Shown in pieces: positions 38,141-47,882 of a stretch of DNA of 64,000 nucleotides; positions within the stretch are counted from its first letter, which is position 1; every line of letters begins with the position of its first letter. A model generated the notes under the pieces. It did not search any database. It was not told where the DNA came from and saw nothing but the letters and a program-made list of their open reading frames with translations. Origin of the DNA: Kaistia sp. 32K (lineage in GTDB: Bacteria; Pseudomonadota; Alphaproteobacteria; Rhizobiales; Kaistiaceae); assembly GCF_016629525.1 (NCBI RefSeq), contig NZ_AP024269.1, positions 3,348,001 through 3,412,000 on the forward strand, read 5' to 3'. Made by a program: the position numbers and the translations under genes.

Positions 38141-39226
38141 ATGCTCGAACTGAGGCAAGTGACCCGAAAGGTCGGGGCGGCAACGCATATCGAGGACGTT
38201 TCGCTCGTCCTCGAAAGCGGCTCGCTCAACGTCCTGCTGGGCCCGACCCTATCCGGCAAGACGACGTTGATGCGGCTGATGGCCGGCCTCGACGCGCCGA
38301 CCAGCGGCGATGTGTATGTGAACGGCGTCCGGGTGACCGGCGTGCCGGTCCAGAAGCGCAACATCGCCATGGTCTACCAGCAGTTCATCAATTATCCGAC
38401 GCTGACGGTCTACGAGAACATCGCCTCGCCGCTGCGCGTCGCCGGCGTCGACCGCGCCACCATCGACCGGCGGGTCCGCGACGCGGCCGAACTGATGCGC
38501 CTGACGCCGATGCTGGAGCGGACGCCGCTCGAGCTTTCCGGCGGCCAGCAGCAGCGCACGGCGCTCGCCCGCGCCGTGGTGAAGAAGGCAGATCTCGTCC
38601 TGCTCGACGAGCCGCTCGCCAATCTCGATTACAAATTGCGCGAGGAACTCCGCGCCGAGCTGCCCCGCCTGTTCGCCGAGACCGGCGCGATCTTCGTCTA
38701 CGCCACCACCGAGCCGACCGAGGCGCTGCTGCTCGGCGGCAATACGGCGACGCTTTCCATGGGCCGCATCACCCAGTTCGGGCCGACGACGGACGTCTAT
38801 CGCCGCCCGGCCGACCTGATCACCGCGACCACCTTCTCCGACCCGCCGATGAACACGCTGCGCGCCACCAAGTCGGGCGCCGCCATCGCGCTTTCCGACG
38901 GCGCGACGCTGCCGGCGACGGGCCGGCTCGGCCGCCTCGCCGACGGCGCCTATCTGTTCGGCTTCCGTCCGCATGATCTGCATCTCGAGCCGACCGAGGC
39001 CGCGACGATCGCCGTGCCGGCGACGGTTGCGATCACCGAGATCACCGGCTCGGAAAGCTTCGTCCATCTCGATTCCCCGGACGGCCGCTGGGTCGGCCTG
39101 GTGCACGGCATCAAGCCGATCGAGATCGGCGCCCGCGTCGAGGTCCGGCTCGATCCGGAACGCTTCTTCGTGTTTTCCGCCGACAGCGGCCGCGCCGTGG
39201 CAACGCCGCCGGCGATGGCGGCCTGA
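38141..39226 (+). CDS. glpS: Glycerol ABC transporter ATP-binding protein GlpS
   Basis: MalK/UgpC-type ATPase of 361 residues with Walker A GPTLSGKTT, canonical signature LSGGQQQRTALARA and Walker B LVLLDEPLANLD, plus a C-terminal TOBE-type regulatory domain. The position of the switch histidine reads YATTEPTEAL, so the usual THDxxEA histidine is replaced by threonine. This complements the neighbour GlpT, which keeps the histidine but has a degenerate signature. Second gene of the transporter operon, 28 bases after glpD. Confidence 0.9.
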   Translation: MLELRQVTRKVGAATHIEDVSLVLESGSLNVLLGPTLSGKTTLMRLMAGLDAPTSGDVYVNGVRVTGVPVQKRNIAMVYQQFINYPTLTVYENIASPLRVAGVDRATIDRRVRDAAELMRLTPMLERTPLELSGGQQQRTALARAVVKKADLVLLDEPLANLDYKLREELRAELPRLFAETGAIFVYATTEPTEALLLGGNTATLSMGRITQFGPTTDVYRRPADLITATTFSDPPMNTLRATKSGAAIALSDGATLPATGRLGRLADGAYLFGFRPHDLHLEPTEAATIAVPATVAITEITGSESFVHLDSPDGRWVGLVHGIKPIEIGARVEVRLDPERFFVFSADSGRAVATPPAMAA

Positions 39227-39237
39227 AGGGATCAGAG

Positions 39238-40338
39238 ATGGCCAGGATCGATCTTCGCAATCTCGCCCACGCCTACCTACCGAACCCGAAAGAACCGCGC
39301 GACTATGCGCTGAAGCCGCTCAACCACACCTGGGAGGATGGCGGCGCCTATGCGCTGCTCGGCCCTTCCGGCTGCGGCAAGACCACGCTTTTGAACATCA
39401 TTTCCGGGCTGATCACGCCGAGCCACGGCCAGGTGCTGTTCGACGGCGTCGACGTCACCGCCATGCCGACCGAGGCGCGCAACATCGCGCAGGTGTTCCA
39501 GTTCCCGGTCATCTACGACACCATGACCGTCTACGACAATCTCGCCTTCCCCTTGCGCAACCGCCGCGTTCCCGCACCCGCCGTCGATGCGCGGGTGCGC
39601 GAGATCGCCGCCATGCTGGAAATGACGGACGTGCTCAAGAAGCGCGCCCGGGGGCTCACCGCCGACGCCAAGCAGAAGATCTCGCTCGGCCGCGGCCTCG
39701 TCCGCGCCGACGTCGCCGCCATCCTGTTCGACGAGCCGCTGACCGTCATCGACCCCCTACTCAAATGGCAGCTGCGTTCGCAGTTGAAGCAGCTGCACAA
39801 AAAGTCCGGCTACACCATGGTCTATGTCACGCATGACCAGACCGAGGCGCTGACCTTCGCCGACAAGGTCGTCGTCATGTATGAGGGCGAGGTGGTGCAG
39901 ATGGGCACGCCCGCCGAACTGTTCGAACGTCCGGCCCATACCTTCGTCGGCTATTTCATTGGTTCGCCGGGCATGAACGTGCTCGCCGCCGAGATCGACG
40001 GCACGGTGGCGACAGTGGACGGCACGGCGATCCACCTGCCCCGCGCCTATGGCAAGTCGACGAGCGACCGCAAGGTCGAGCTCGGCATCCGGCCGGAATT
40101 CATCCGCGTCGCCCGTGGCGAGGGCCTGCCGGTAACGATCCGCAAGGTCGAGGATGTCGGCAGCTACAAGATCGCGCGCCTCGCCTTCGGGAAGCGCGAG
40201 ATCGCGGCGATCGCGCCGGAGGGGACCGAGTTCCCCGCCGACGATGTCGGCGCCGTCTTCGATCCCGCCCATCTCAACGTCTATGTCGACGGCCATCTGG
40301 TCGACGGCACGCCGGCAAGGGGGCTTGAGCATGGATAG
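39238..40338 (+). CDS. glpT: Glycerol ABC transporter ATP-binding protein GlpT
   Basis: Second ATPase, 366 residues. It has Walker A GPSGCGKTT, Walker B AILFDEPLTVIDP and the switch motif YVTHDQTEAL. The ABC signature is degenerate, LTADAKQKISLGRG in place of LSGGQ. With GlpS it should form a heterodimer having one complete and one defective ATP site. This GlpT is an ABC ATPase and unrelated to the enterobacterial glycerol-3-phosphate antiporter of the same name. It overlaps the glpP start. Confidence 0.9.
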   Translation: MARIDLRNLAHAYLPNPKEPRDYALKPLNHTWEDGGAYALLGPSGCGKTTLLNIISGLITPSHGQVLFDGVDVTAMPTEARNIAQVFQFPVIYDTMTVYDNLAFPLRNRRVPAPAVDARVREIAAMLEMTDVLKKRARGLTADAKQKISLGRGLVRADVAAILFDEPLTVIDPLLKWQLRSQLKQLHKKSGYTMVYVTHDQTEALTFADKVVVMYEGEVVQMGTPAELFERPAHTFVGYFIGSPGMNVLAAEIDGTVATVDGTAIHLPRAYGKSTSDRKVELGIRPEFIRVARGEGLPVTIRKVEDVGSYKIARLAFGKREIAAIAPEGTEFPADDVGAVFDPAHLNVYVDGHLVDGTPARGLEHG

Positions 40339-41200
40339 ACCCACCAACCAGAAGGCCTGGTTCCTCGTCCTGCCGGTGCTGCTGCTGGTTTCCTTCTCGG
40401 CGATCATCCCGCTGATGACCGTCGTCAACTATTCGGTCCAGGATACGTTCGGCAACAACGAGTTCTTTTGGGCCGGCACCGCCTGGTTCGAGGAAATGCT
40501 GCATTCCCCGCGCTTCCATCAGGCCCTGGCGCGCAACCTCGTCTTCTCCGCCATCATCCTCGCCATCCAGATCCCGCTCGGCATCGTCGTCGCGCTCTCC
40601 ATGCCGCGAAAAGGCATCGGCGTCTCGATCTGCCTGGTGCTGATGGCGCTGCCGCTGCTCATTCCGTGGAACGTCGTCGGCACCATCTGGCAGGTGTTCG
40701 GCCGCGTCGACATCGGCCTGCTCGGCCATACGCTGGAAGCGATCGGCATCGACTACAATTATGTCCGCGATCCCCTCGACGCCTGGTTCACCATCATCCT
40801 GATGGATGTCTGGCACTGGACCAGCCTGGTGGCGCTGCTCTGCTATGCCGGCCTGGTCTCGATCCCCGAGGCCTATTACCAGGCGGCCCGCATCGACGGC
40901 GCCTCGCGCTGGGCCGTCTTCCGCTACATCCAGTTGCCGAAGATGAACCGCGTGCTGCTGATCGCCGTTCTGCTGCGCTTCATGGATAGTTTCATGATCT
41001 ACACCGAGCCCTTCGTCGTCACCGGCGGCGGCCCCGGCAACTCGACGACTTTCCTCTCCATCGACCTGGTCAAGATGGCGGTCGGCCAGTTCGACCTCGG
41101 CCCGGCGGCGGCGATGTCGATCATCTACTTCCTGATCGTGCTGCTGCTTTCCTGGATCTTCTACACGGTCATGACGAACTACGAGCGGGGCGGACAGTGA
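40331..41200 (+). CDS. glpP: Glycerol ABC transporter permease GlpP
   Basis: Permease of 289 residues with six predicted membrane helices and the binding-protein-dependent EAA loop (IPEAYYQAARIDGASRWAVFRYIQLPKM). MalF/UgpA type. ATG at 40331 overlaps the end of glpT and its stop codon overlaps the GTG of glpQ, showing tight coupling. Confidence 0.92.
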   Translation: MDRPTNQKAWFLVLPVLLLVSFSAIIPLMTVVNYSVQDTFGNNEFFWAGTAWFEEMLHSPRFHQALARNLVFSAIILAIQIPLGIVVALSMPRKGIGVSICLVLMALPLLIPWNVVGTIWQVFGRVDIGLLGHTLEAIGIDYNYVRDPLDAWFTIILMDVWHWTSLVALLCYAGLVSIPEAYYQAARIDGASRWAVFRYIQLPKMNRVLLIAVLLRFMDSFMIYTEPFVVTGGGPGNSTTFLSIDLVKMAVGQFDLGPAAAMSIIYFLIVLLLSWIFYTVMTNYERGGQ

Positions 41201-42105
41201 GCACCGGCGTCAGCAAGAGCATCGATCTGGACAGCAAGGCCGGCACGCGCGCCGCCAACGCCGCCAAGGCCCACGGCTTCGTCGCGCCACCCAAGGTGCG
41301 CAAGCCGCTGCATCTCGGCTGGCTGGTGATGACGCTCTACCTCACCTTCCTGCTGCTGCCGATCTACTGGCTCGTCAACATGAGCTTCAAGACCAATGTC
41401 GAGATCACCAACACCTTCTCGCTGTGGCCGAACGATCCGACCTTGCGCAACTACATGGTCATCTTCACCGATCCGTCCTGGTACAATGGCTATATCAACT
41501 CGATCACTTATGTGGTGATGAACACGGTGATCTCGATCGCCGTGGCGTTGCCGGCGGCCTACGCCTTCTCGCGCTACCGCTTCCTCGGCGACAAGCATTT
41601 GTTCTTCTGGCTGCTCACCAACCGCATGGCGCCGCCGGCGGTGTTCGCGCTGCCCTTCTTCCAGCTCTATTCCGCCTTCGGCCTGATCGACACCCACATC
41701 GCGGTGGCGCTGGCGCATTGCCTGTTCAACGTGCCGCTGGCGGTCTGGATTCTGGAAGGCTTCATGTCCGGCGTGCCGCGCGAGATCGACGAGACCGCCT
41801 ATATCGACGGCTATTCCTTCCCGCGCTTCTTCGTGAAGATCTTCATGCCGCTGATCGCATCGGGCATCGGCGTCGCCGCCTTCTTCTGCTTCATGTTCTC
41901 CTGGGTCGAGCTGCTGCTCGCCCGCACGCTGACGACGACGGCGGCGAAGCCGATCGCGGCGATCATGACCCGCACCGTCTCCGCTTCCGGGCTCGACTGG
42001 GGCGTGCTGGCGGCGGCCGGCGTGCTCACCATCATCCCCGGCGCGCTCGTGATCTGGTTTGTCCGCAATTACATCGCCAAGGGCTTTGCCCTGGGGAGGG
42101 TCTGA
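41197..42105 (+). CDS. glpQ: Glycerol ABC transporter permease GlpQ
   Basis: Second permease, 302 residues, MalG/UgpE type, with a GTG start overlapping glpP by four bases. Six membrane helices and the EAA loop VPREIDETAYIDGYSFPRFFVKIFMP are visible. The C-terminus RNYIAKGFALGRV is usual for this family and is encoded by a segment that is repeated immediately downstream. This GlpQ is a permease, not the periplasmic diesterase of enterobacteria. Confidence 0.92.
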   Translation: MSTGVSKSIDLDSKAGTRAANAAKAHGFVAPPKVRKPLHLGWLVMTLYLTFLLLPIYWLVNMSFKTNVEITNTFSLWPNDPTLRNYMVIFTDPSWYNGYINSITYVVMNTVISIAVALPAAYAFSRYRFLGDKHLFFWLLTNRMAPPAVFALPFFQLYSAFGLIDTHIAVALAHCLFNVPLAVWILEGFMSGVPREIDETAYIDGYSFPRFFVKIFMPLIASGIGVAAFFCFMFSWVELLLARTLTTTAAKPIAAIMTRTVSASGLDWGVLAAAGVLTIIPGALVIWFVRNYIAKGFALGRV

Positions 42106-42181
42106 TGGCCAGCCGCTCGCCCGTGACGGGCATTATCCGCAACACCATCGCCAAGGGCTTCGCCCTGGGGAGGGTCAGATG
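42070..42181 (+). repeat. Direct duplication of the glpQ 3' end
   Basis: CGCAA..CATCGCCAAGGGCTTTGCCCTGGGGAGGGTCTGATG at the end of glpQ recurs with few changes about 75 bases later, ending AGGGTCAGATG. Coding of IAKGFALGRV is kept in both copies. The second copy provides the GGGGAGGG site for the DUF2160 gene. Confidence 0.85.
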
Positions 42182-42182
42182 A
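42105..42182 (+). CDS. 25-codon ORF coupled to glpQ (duplicated GlpQ tail)
   Basis: Its ATG overlaps the glpQ stop codon in TGATG. The product starts MASRSPVTGIIRNTIAKGFA and ends LGRVR; its last 15 residues repeat the GlpQ C-terminus. It stops at TGA, overlapping the ATG of the DUF2160 gene. It may be translated by coupling, but could simply be the remains of a partial duplication. Function, if any, unknown. Confidence 0.35.
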   Translation: MASRSPVTGIIRNTIAKGFALGRVR

Positions 42183-42460
42183 ACTTCGCCTGGATGGCCT
42201 GGACGCCGCCGACCGCGATCTTCTTCGCGACGATCTTCCTGATCCTCTGCGGCATGGGGGTCTGGGAATATGTCAGCCCCGGCGGCGCGCCGCGGACCGG
42301 CATCCTGCGCTTCGAGACGACGCGTGGCGACCGGCTGTTCGTTTCGCTGCTCGGCAGCGCCTTCATCTGCCTCGCCTGGCTCGGCCTGGTCGGCCCGAAC
42401 CTCTGGTGGGCGCTCGGTCTCTCTCTCGTCTATGCGGTGCTGGTGTTCCGCTGGGTGTGA
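42179..42460 (+). CDS. DUF2160-family small membrane protein of the glycerol transporter operon
   Basis: A 93-residue protein with two or three hydrophobic helices (PPTAIFFATIFLILCGMGVW; LFVSLLGSAFICLAWLGLVG; LWWALGLSLVYAVLVF). DUF2160 genes are regularly located between the second permease and the binding protein of GlpSTPQV systems, so an accessory role is likely, though not established. The start ATG overlaps the 25-codon ORF's stop, with GGGGAGGG upstream. Confidence 0.85.
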   Translation: MNFAWMAWTPPTAIFFATIFLILCGMGVWEYVSPGGAPRTGILRFETTRGDRLFVSLLGSAFICLAWLGLVGPNLWWALGLSLVYAVLVFRWV

Positions 42461-42470
42461 GAAGGAAGGA

Positions 42471-42501
42471 TGGCGCGGCCATCTCAGAAATGGCCGCGCC
42501 A
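42471..42501. promoter_or_regulatory. Intercistronic hairpin before glpV
   Basis: TGGCGCGGCCAT (42471-42482) pairs perfectly with ATGGCCGCGCCA (42490-42501) around a 7-base loop. No T-run follows. Located just before the binding-protein gene, it may set the ratio of binding protein to membrane components. Confidence 0.6.
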
Positions 42502-42533
42502 AGTCGCTAGAAAAACCCTTGGGAGGATTCCAC

Positions 42534-44270
<1,737 letters not shown>

Positions 44271-44299
44271 ACCTCGCCGGGTCTCGACCGACGACCAGG

Positions 44300-44325
44300 A
44301 GCCGGACCGCGCCAGCGGCCCGGCT
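44300..44325 (+). terminator. Possible terminator of the glp operon
   Basis: AGCCGG (44300-44305) pairs with CCGGCT (44320-44325) with an inner CCGC/GCGG pairing; only TTCGTC follows, so termination strength is doubtful. Confidence 0.4.
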
Positions 44326-44499
44326 TCGTCATGCCCGCAAAAGCTCCAGGCCCCACATTCGCGACCGGACCCGCTGAACGGCCGCTTCCAAGCCGATAAC
44401 TCACCCCGCGACGCGCGCATCCGCGCGCCGTCCGGCGGCGCTATCCTCTCCTGGCCGGAAATCCGAACCCGTCTCTCGCCGCAGCTGCGAAAACCTCGA

Positions 44500-44766
44500 T
44501 CAGCGCAGATCGGCATTCTCCAGCGCGGCGTCGATCATGGCGGTGAAGACGCGGCCGGATCTCTTCCCGTCCCAAGGCAGGTCCTTGACGAGACCGCCGC
44601 GAAAAATCATTTCCTCGTCCGGCAGGCGCATCGCGGCGATGGCGGCGAGGGCGTGCGGCACGAAGGCCTTCCAGCCCAGCACGTAATCGGGCTTCGGGCG
44701 CGTAGGATCGCCAGATTCGGCGTCGTAGATCGCCATTGCGACGCGCTTGACCATTTCGTTGCTCAT
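44500..44766 (-). CDS. Small hypothetical protein (88 aa)
   Basis: Soluble protein of 88 residues beginning MSNEMVKRVAMAIYDAESGD and ending MIDAALENADLR. No domain recognised. AGAGGAGAGCGTC directly precedes the ATG. The AMAIYDAE and W-x-x-F-V-x-H-A-x-A-A-I-x-A-M pattern recalls small rhizobial and phage-associated hypothetical proteins, but I would not assign a role. Confidence 0.7.
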   Translation of the reverse strand: MSNEMVKRVAMAIYDAESGDPTRPKPDYVLGWKAFVPHALAAIAAMRLPDEEMIFRGGLVKDLPWDGKRSGRVFTAMIDAALENADLR

Positions 44767-44858
44767 GACGCTCTCCTCTCTCCTACCGCTAGAAATGGCG
44801 CCTCGGGACGGGGAAGACAATTGGCGGCGTCGCGCGGCGCGCTCCGGCAATTCCCCAC

Positions 44859-44899
44859 AAGAAGGACCCGGTCCGCCGGAGAGGGGACCGGACCGGGCC
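44859..44899 (-). terminator. Rho-independent terminator of the ferritin-like gene
   Basis: Stem GACCCGGTCCG (44865-44875) with CGGACCGGGCC (44889-44899); on the minus strand it is followed by CTTCTTGT. Confidence 0.65.
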
Positions 44900-44918
44900 G
44901 ACGCAACCCGCCGCCGGA

Positions 44919-45392
44919 TCAGACTTGGTTGATCTCCAGCACCGCCAGATTGGTCAGCTTGCTGTTCGTCGCCTTTTCCTGATCCAGGATCTCGCCGAGC
45001 CATTTGTGCGCTTCGTCGTGGCCGAGCGTCTTCGCCCATTCCCGCAGCGAACCATAGCGGGCGATCTCGTAATGCTCGACGGCCTGGCAGGCGGCGAGCA
45101 GCCCGGCGTCGCGCGCCGTGCCCTCGGTCTCTTCGATCAGCCCGTCCGTCTCCTTGAGCAAGCCCTCGATCGCGTCGCATTTCTCGCCCGATGGCTTCAC
45201 GCCGATCTCCGCGAAGACCTTCTTCAGCGTCTCGATCTGCCCCTTGGTCTCGGCGAGGTGATCTTCCGCCGCCTTCTTCAGCTTGCTGTCGCCCGCTGCC
45301 TTCGCGACCTTCGGAAGCGCCTTCACGATGGCGTTCTCGGCGTAATAGACGTCCTTGAGCGTATGCTCGAAAATCTCGGCCAGTGTCTTCAT
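44919..45392 (-). CDS. YciE/YciF-like ferritin-like protein (DUF892)
   Basis: Four-helix ferritin-like protein of 157 residues starting MKTLAEIFEHTLKDVYYAEN. Conserved acidic and histidine positions for a di-metal site are seen in LKDVYYAENAIVKALPKVAK, AEDHLAETKGQIETLKKVF and CQAVEHYEIARYGSL. This family is induced by osmotic and other stresses; its biochemical role is unclear. GGAGCAAAAA precedes the ATG. A strong terminator follows, so it is probably monocistronic. Confidence 0.9.
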   Translation of the reverse strand: MKTLAEIFEHTLKDVYYAENAIVKALPKVAKAAGDSKLKKAAEDHLAETKGQIETLKKVFAEIGVKPSGEKCDAIEGLLKETDGLIEETEGTARDAGLLAACQAVEHYEIARYGSLREWAKTLGHDEAHKWLGEILDQEKATNSKLTNLAVLEINQV

Positions 45393-45585
45393 TTTTTGCT
45401 CCTCCATGGGCATGCGGAGAAGCAACGGACCGGACGGGGAAATCGTTCCGGGCCGTCCCGGAGGCAGCCTTTCGGCTTCGTGGCGGGCATCGTCGGCGGC
45501 GAGGCTGGCCCGCAGGCAGCAAAGCGAGGCCAGGGCCCGCACCTGCCCGTTCGAAGGCGTTGCGACGATCCCCTTGAAATCGGCA

Positions 45586-45615
45586 CAAAAAGAAAGGGCG
45601 GCCCGAAAGCCGCCC
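45586..45615 (-). terminator. Rho-independent terminator of the outer membrane protein gene
   Basis: GGGCGGC (45596-45602) and GCCGCCC (45609-45615) with a six-base loop, followed on the minus strand by TTTCTTTTT. Confidence 0.85.
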
Positions 45616-45639
45616 TGACTGGTTCCGTATGAGACGGGG

Positions 45640-46401
45640 TTAGAACTTGTAGTTCAGACCGGCCTTGAGGGTGTGGAACTTCGTCTCGACATCGAGACCG
45701 GCGTGAACGCCATTGAGGTTTTCATCGATGATCGTTTCGCTGCCGAGATCGACATAGAGGTATTCGGTCTTCAGCGTGATGTTCTTGGTGATGCCGTATT
45801 CGAAGCCGGCGCCGACCGTCCAGCCCGTCTGGGTGTTGGAGGCCGATTCATCGACGACCGAGACGCCGTTGATATTGGCCGAGATCGAAGACTTCACGCT
45901 GCCATAGGCGAAACCGCCCGTGCCGTAGAGCAGGAGGTTATCCCAGGCATAGCCGAGGCGGCCGCGCACGGTACCGAACCACTCGACCTCGGAACCGGCA
46001 TCGAAGTTGCCGCCAAAGTTGCCAATAGTATTGAAGTTGCCGCTGATCTTGCCCTCATAGGACGCCGCAGCGATATCCGCCTCGACACCAACAACCCAGT
46101 TCGGGTTGAACTGCCAGTTATAGCCGATCTGGGCGCCGCCGAAGCCGCCGCTGGCGTCCTGCTCGAGTTCACCATTCAGAAGGGAGAAGACCTGGTTACC
46201 GCTGGTGGCAGTGATGTCGCCCGGATACTTGAAATCGCCGGCGGCGACGCCGCCATGCACGCCGACATAGAAGCCGGTCCAGTTGAACGCCGCGGGCGCC
46301 GCGACGACCGGCGCCTCGTAGGTGAGATCAGCCGCCTGGGCGCCGACGACGCCGAGAGCGAAAACCGATGCCAAGCATGCACTGCGGATTGCGAACTTCA
46401 T
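45640..46401 (-). CDS. Outer membrane beta-barrel protein (Omp25/Omp31-like)
   Basis: Precursor of 253 residues with a signal peptide (MKFAIRSACLASVFALGVVG, cleavage after AQA). The mature protein starts ADLTYEAPVVAAPAAFNWTG and contains FYVGVHGGVAAGDF, the hallmark of rhizobial and Brucella Omp25/31 proteins, with alternating beta strands and a C-terminal phenylalanine (KAGLNYKF) for barrel assembly. Likely a small eight-stranded barrel. The ATG at 46399-46401 is chosen because it gives the signal peptide. Confidence 0.92.
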   Translation of the reverse strand: MKFAIRSACLASVFALGVVGAQAADLTYEAPVVAAPAAFNWTGFYVGVHGGVAAGDFKYPGDITATSGNQVFSLLNGELEQDASGGFGGAQIGYNWQFNPNWVVGVEADIAAASYEGKISGNFNTIGNFGGNFDAGSEVEWFGTVRGRLGYAWDNLLLYGTGGFAYGSVKSSISANINGVSVVDESASNTQTGWTVGAGFEYGITKNITLKTEYLYVDLGSETIIDENLNGVHAGLDVETKFHTLKAGLNYKF

Positions 46402-46598
46402 TCTAAGCCCCTTGCCTGCATTTATCCCAGCCGAAGGATCACCGTCGGCCTGCCCTGATAAACGCGACGTTACCTGAAGGAATGCGTACGAAATGTTGCA
46501 TGCCCGCAACAGAGCATCTCGACTTACGCCATGTCAGCAATGTCAACGATCAATATAAGCAGGGTAACCTTATCGATTTTTAGATAAGTACTTAAAAT

Positions 46599-46613
46599 AT
46601 AGAAATATTCTAA
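46599..46613. promoter_or_regulatory. ICE-like palindrome in the OMP upstream region
   Basis: ATAGAA-ATA-TTCTAA has the same core and spacing as the mbfA box (TTAGAA-TTC-TTCTAA). It is about 200 bases upstream of the OMP gene, so a regulatory role is uncertain. Confidence 0.35.
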
Positions 46614-46891
46614 TGGATGACCATTGGCGTCGACATCCGAAATAATCCGTGGCACGAATGCCACAGGACAACCAATTAGCTAGGCGGCCCGAAAAAGGCC
46701 TGTCGACGGCGTTCGGCGGCGAGATTTGCTGAGTCGTTTCTATGGCTTCCCATGTTCCGCGCTCGGCTTGCCGTCTCCCCGCCCGGCAGGAAACATCCCG
46801 TCCGACAAGGGCGTCGGAACCGGCGCGGCGCGCCCTGGCAACCGGTGGTGGCACACTCCCCACCAATTCCGGGCCGATCCGGCCAAGCCCC

Positions 46892-46919
46892 TTGCCCACG
46901 CGCTCCGAATGCCTATAGG
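46892..46919 (+). promoter_or_regulatory. Candidate promoter of the tRNA gene
   Basis: TTGCCC (46892-46897) and TATAGG (46914-46919) with a 16-bp spacer, 30 bases before the tRNA. Confidence 0.4.
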
Positions 46920-46949
46920 AAGGGACGCGGAGGCGGCGAATGCCGTCGG

Positions 46950-47025
46950 GGGCCTATAGCTCAATGGTTAGAGCCGACCGCTCATAACGGTCTGGTTCCA
47001 GGTTCGAGTCCTGGTGGGCCCACCA
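46950..47025 (+). tRNA. tRNA with CAU anticodon, probably tRNA-Ile2 (lysidine-modified)
   Basis: A full cloverleaf of 76 bases: acceptor GGGCCTA with TGGGCCC, D stem GCTC/GAGC, anticodon stem GACCG/CGGTC with loop CTCATAA (anticodon CAT), T stem CCAGG/CCTGG with TTCGAGT, and an encoded CCA. The D loop AATGGTTA and G-C-rich acceptor resemble tRNA-Ile2 more than elongator tRNA-Met, in which case TilS would convert C34 to lysidine so that it reads AUA. Automatic annotation often labels such genes tRNA-Met. Confidence 0.93.
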
Positions 47026-47882
47026 ATCTTTTCAATGGGTTAGCGGGATTTTGCAGTATTCTCTCTGGTCATTTGAACCTAGAGGATGCGGACAACTCCC
47101 CACTCGCGCAAACAAAAAGGCCCGGCCCAGCCGATGGGGGCTCCACGGCCGGCTTTCGTGCACGTCCGCCAGTCGCACCGCGTGATCACGCGTTGAGCCG
47201 GCTTTCGCCTTAAAGCTCGGAGCCGACATCGTGGCTCACACCGAAGCGTGGGTGATAGGATTGACGTCGCCCGGCAGCGGCCGCTGCGATGCCAGCCCCT
47301 CATTCGCCGGCGCCCTCAATCAGACATCGATCTCTTCCGGCCTCGTTGGGATTGCCGACCTCACCCTCGGACGGATCGGCGCGCCACGACCTCATTGGCT
47401 CCGTGGTCAGGGAGGCAAACCGGCCGTTCGTCGTCTCGCCTTTTGAAGAGGAATGGGACCAACGAGGACGCCCGCCGCAGCACTCCAGCTGGCATGGGCA
47501 GGGATCCAGACAGCCACGCGCCACCAGATCAGGATAGGGACCGCGATCAGCGCCAACTAGACGGCAACCCAAACACGGGCAATTGGCGGCAACAGCCAAC
47601 GAAGGTGGTAGCGGCCGAGAATCGGCCTCAGCCAATTGGCTATCCCGAATGCATGGCTACCGCGAACCGATCACCCCAGTTGCGGAATGTCCACGAGCAG
47701 ATAGTCAAGCCACAATCTGCAATTACCCACACAATTACTCGACAACCTGATGATCAGATTTTTGCGTCAATTTCTAGACGTCAAGCTAGTAAAATACCTC
47801 ATCACGATAAATTTACTTCAAAATTTGAAACACTCTGGCAGCCTTCCTCAGGGAAAAGCAACCAGTCTCTTGGAGTAACTCC
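47026..47882. other. Gene-free, AT-richer stretch after the tRNA
   Basis: About 860 bases without a convincing gene; long frames here have no ribosome binding site or protein-like composition. Base composition falls markedly towards the right end (47680-47880). The position immediately downstream of a tRNA suggests remnants of an integrated element, but I found no integrase and no duplicated tRNA end. Confidence 0.5.

Larger units (their letters stand above)
46402..46949. other. Gene-free stretch between the OMP gene and the tRNA
   Basis: About 550 bases. It holds the leftward OMP promoter region, an AT-rich patch (46550-46620) with an ICE-like palindrome, and a candidate tRNA promoter at the right end. 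TGTTGC-N6-GCAACA (46494-46511) is a further inverted repeat that might be an operator of the OMP gene. No credible gene. Confidence 0.6.
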
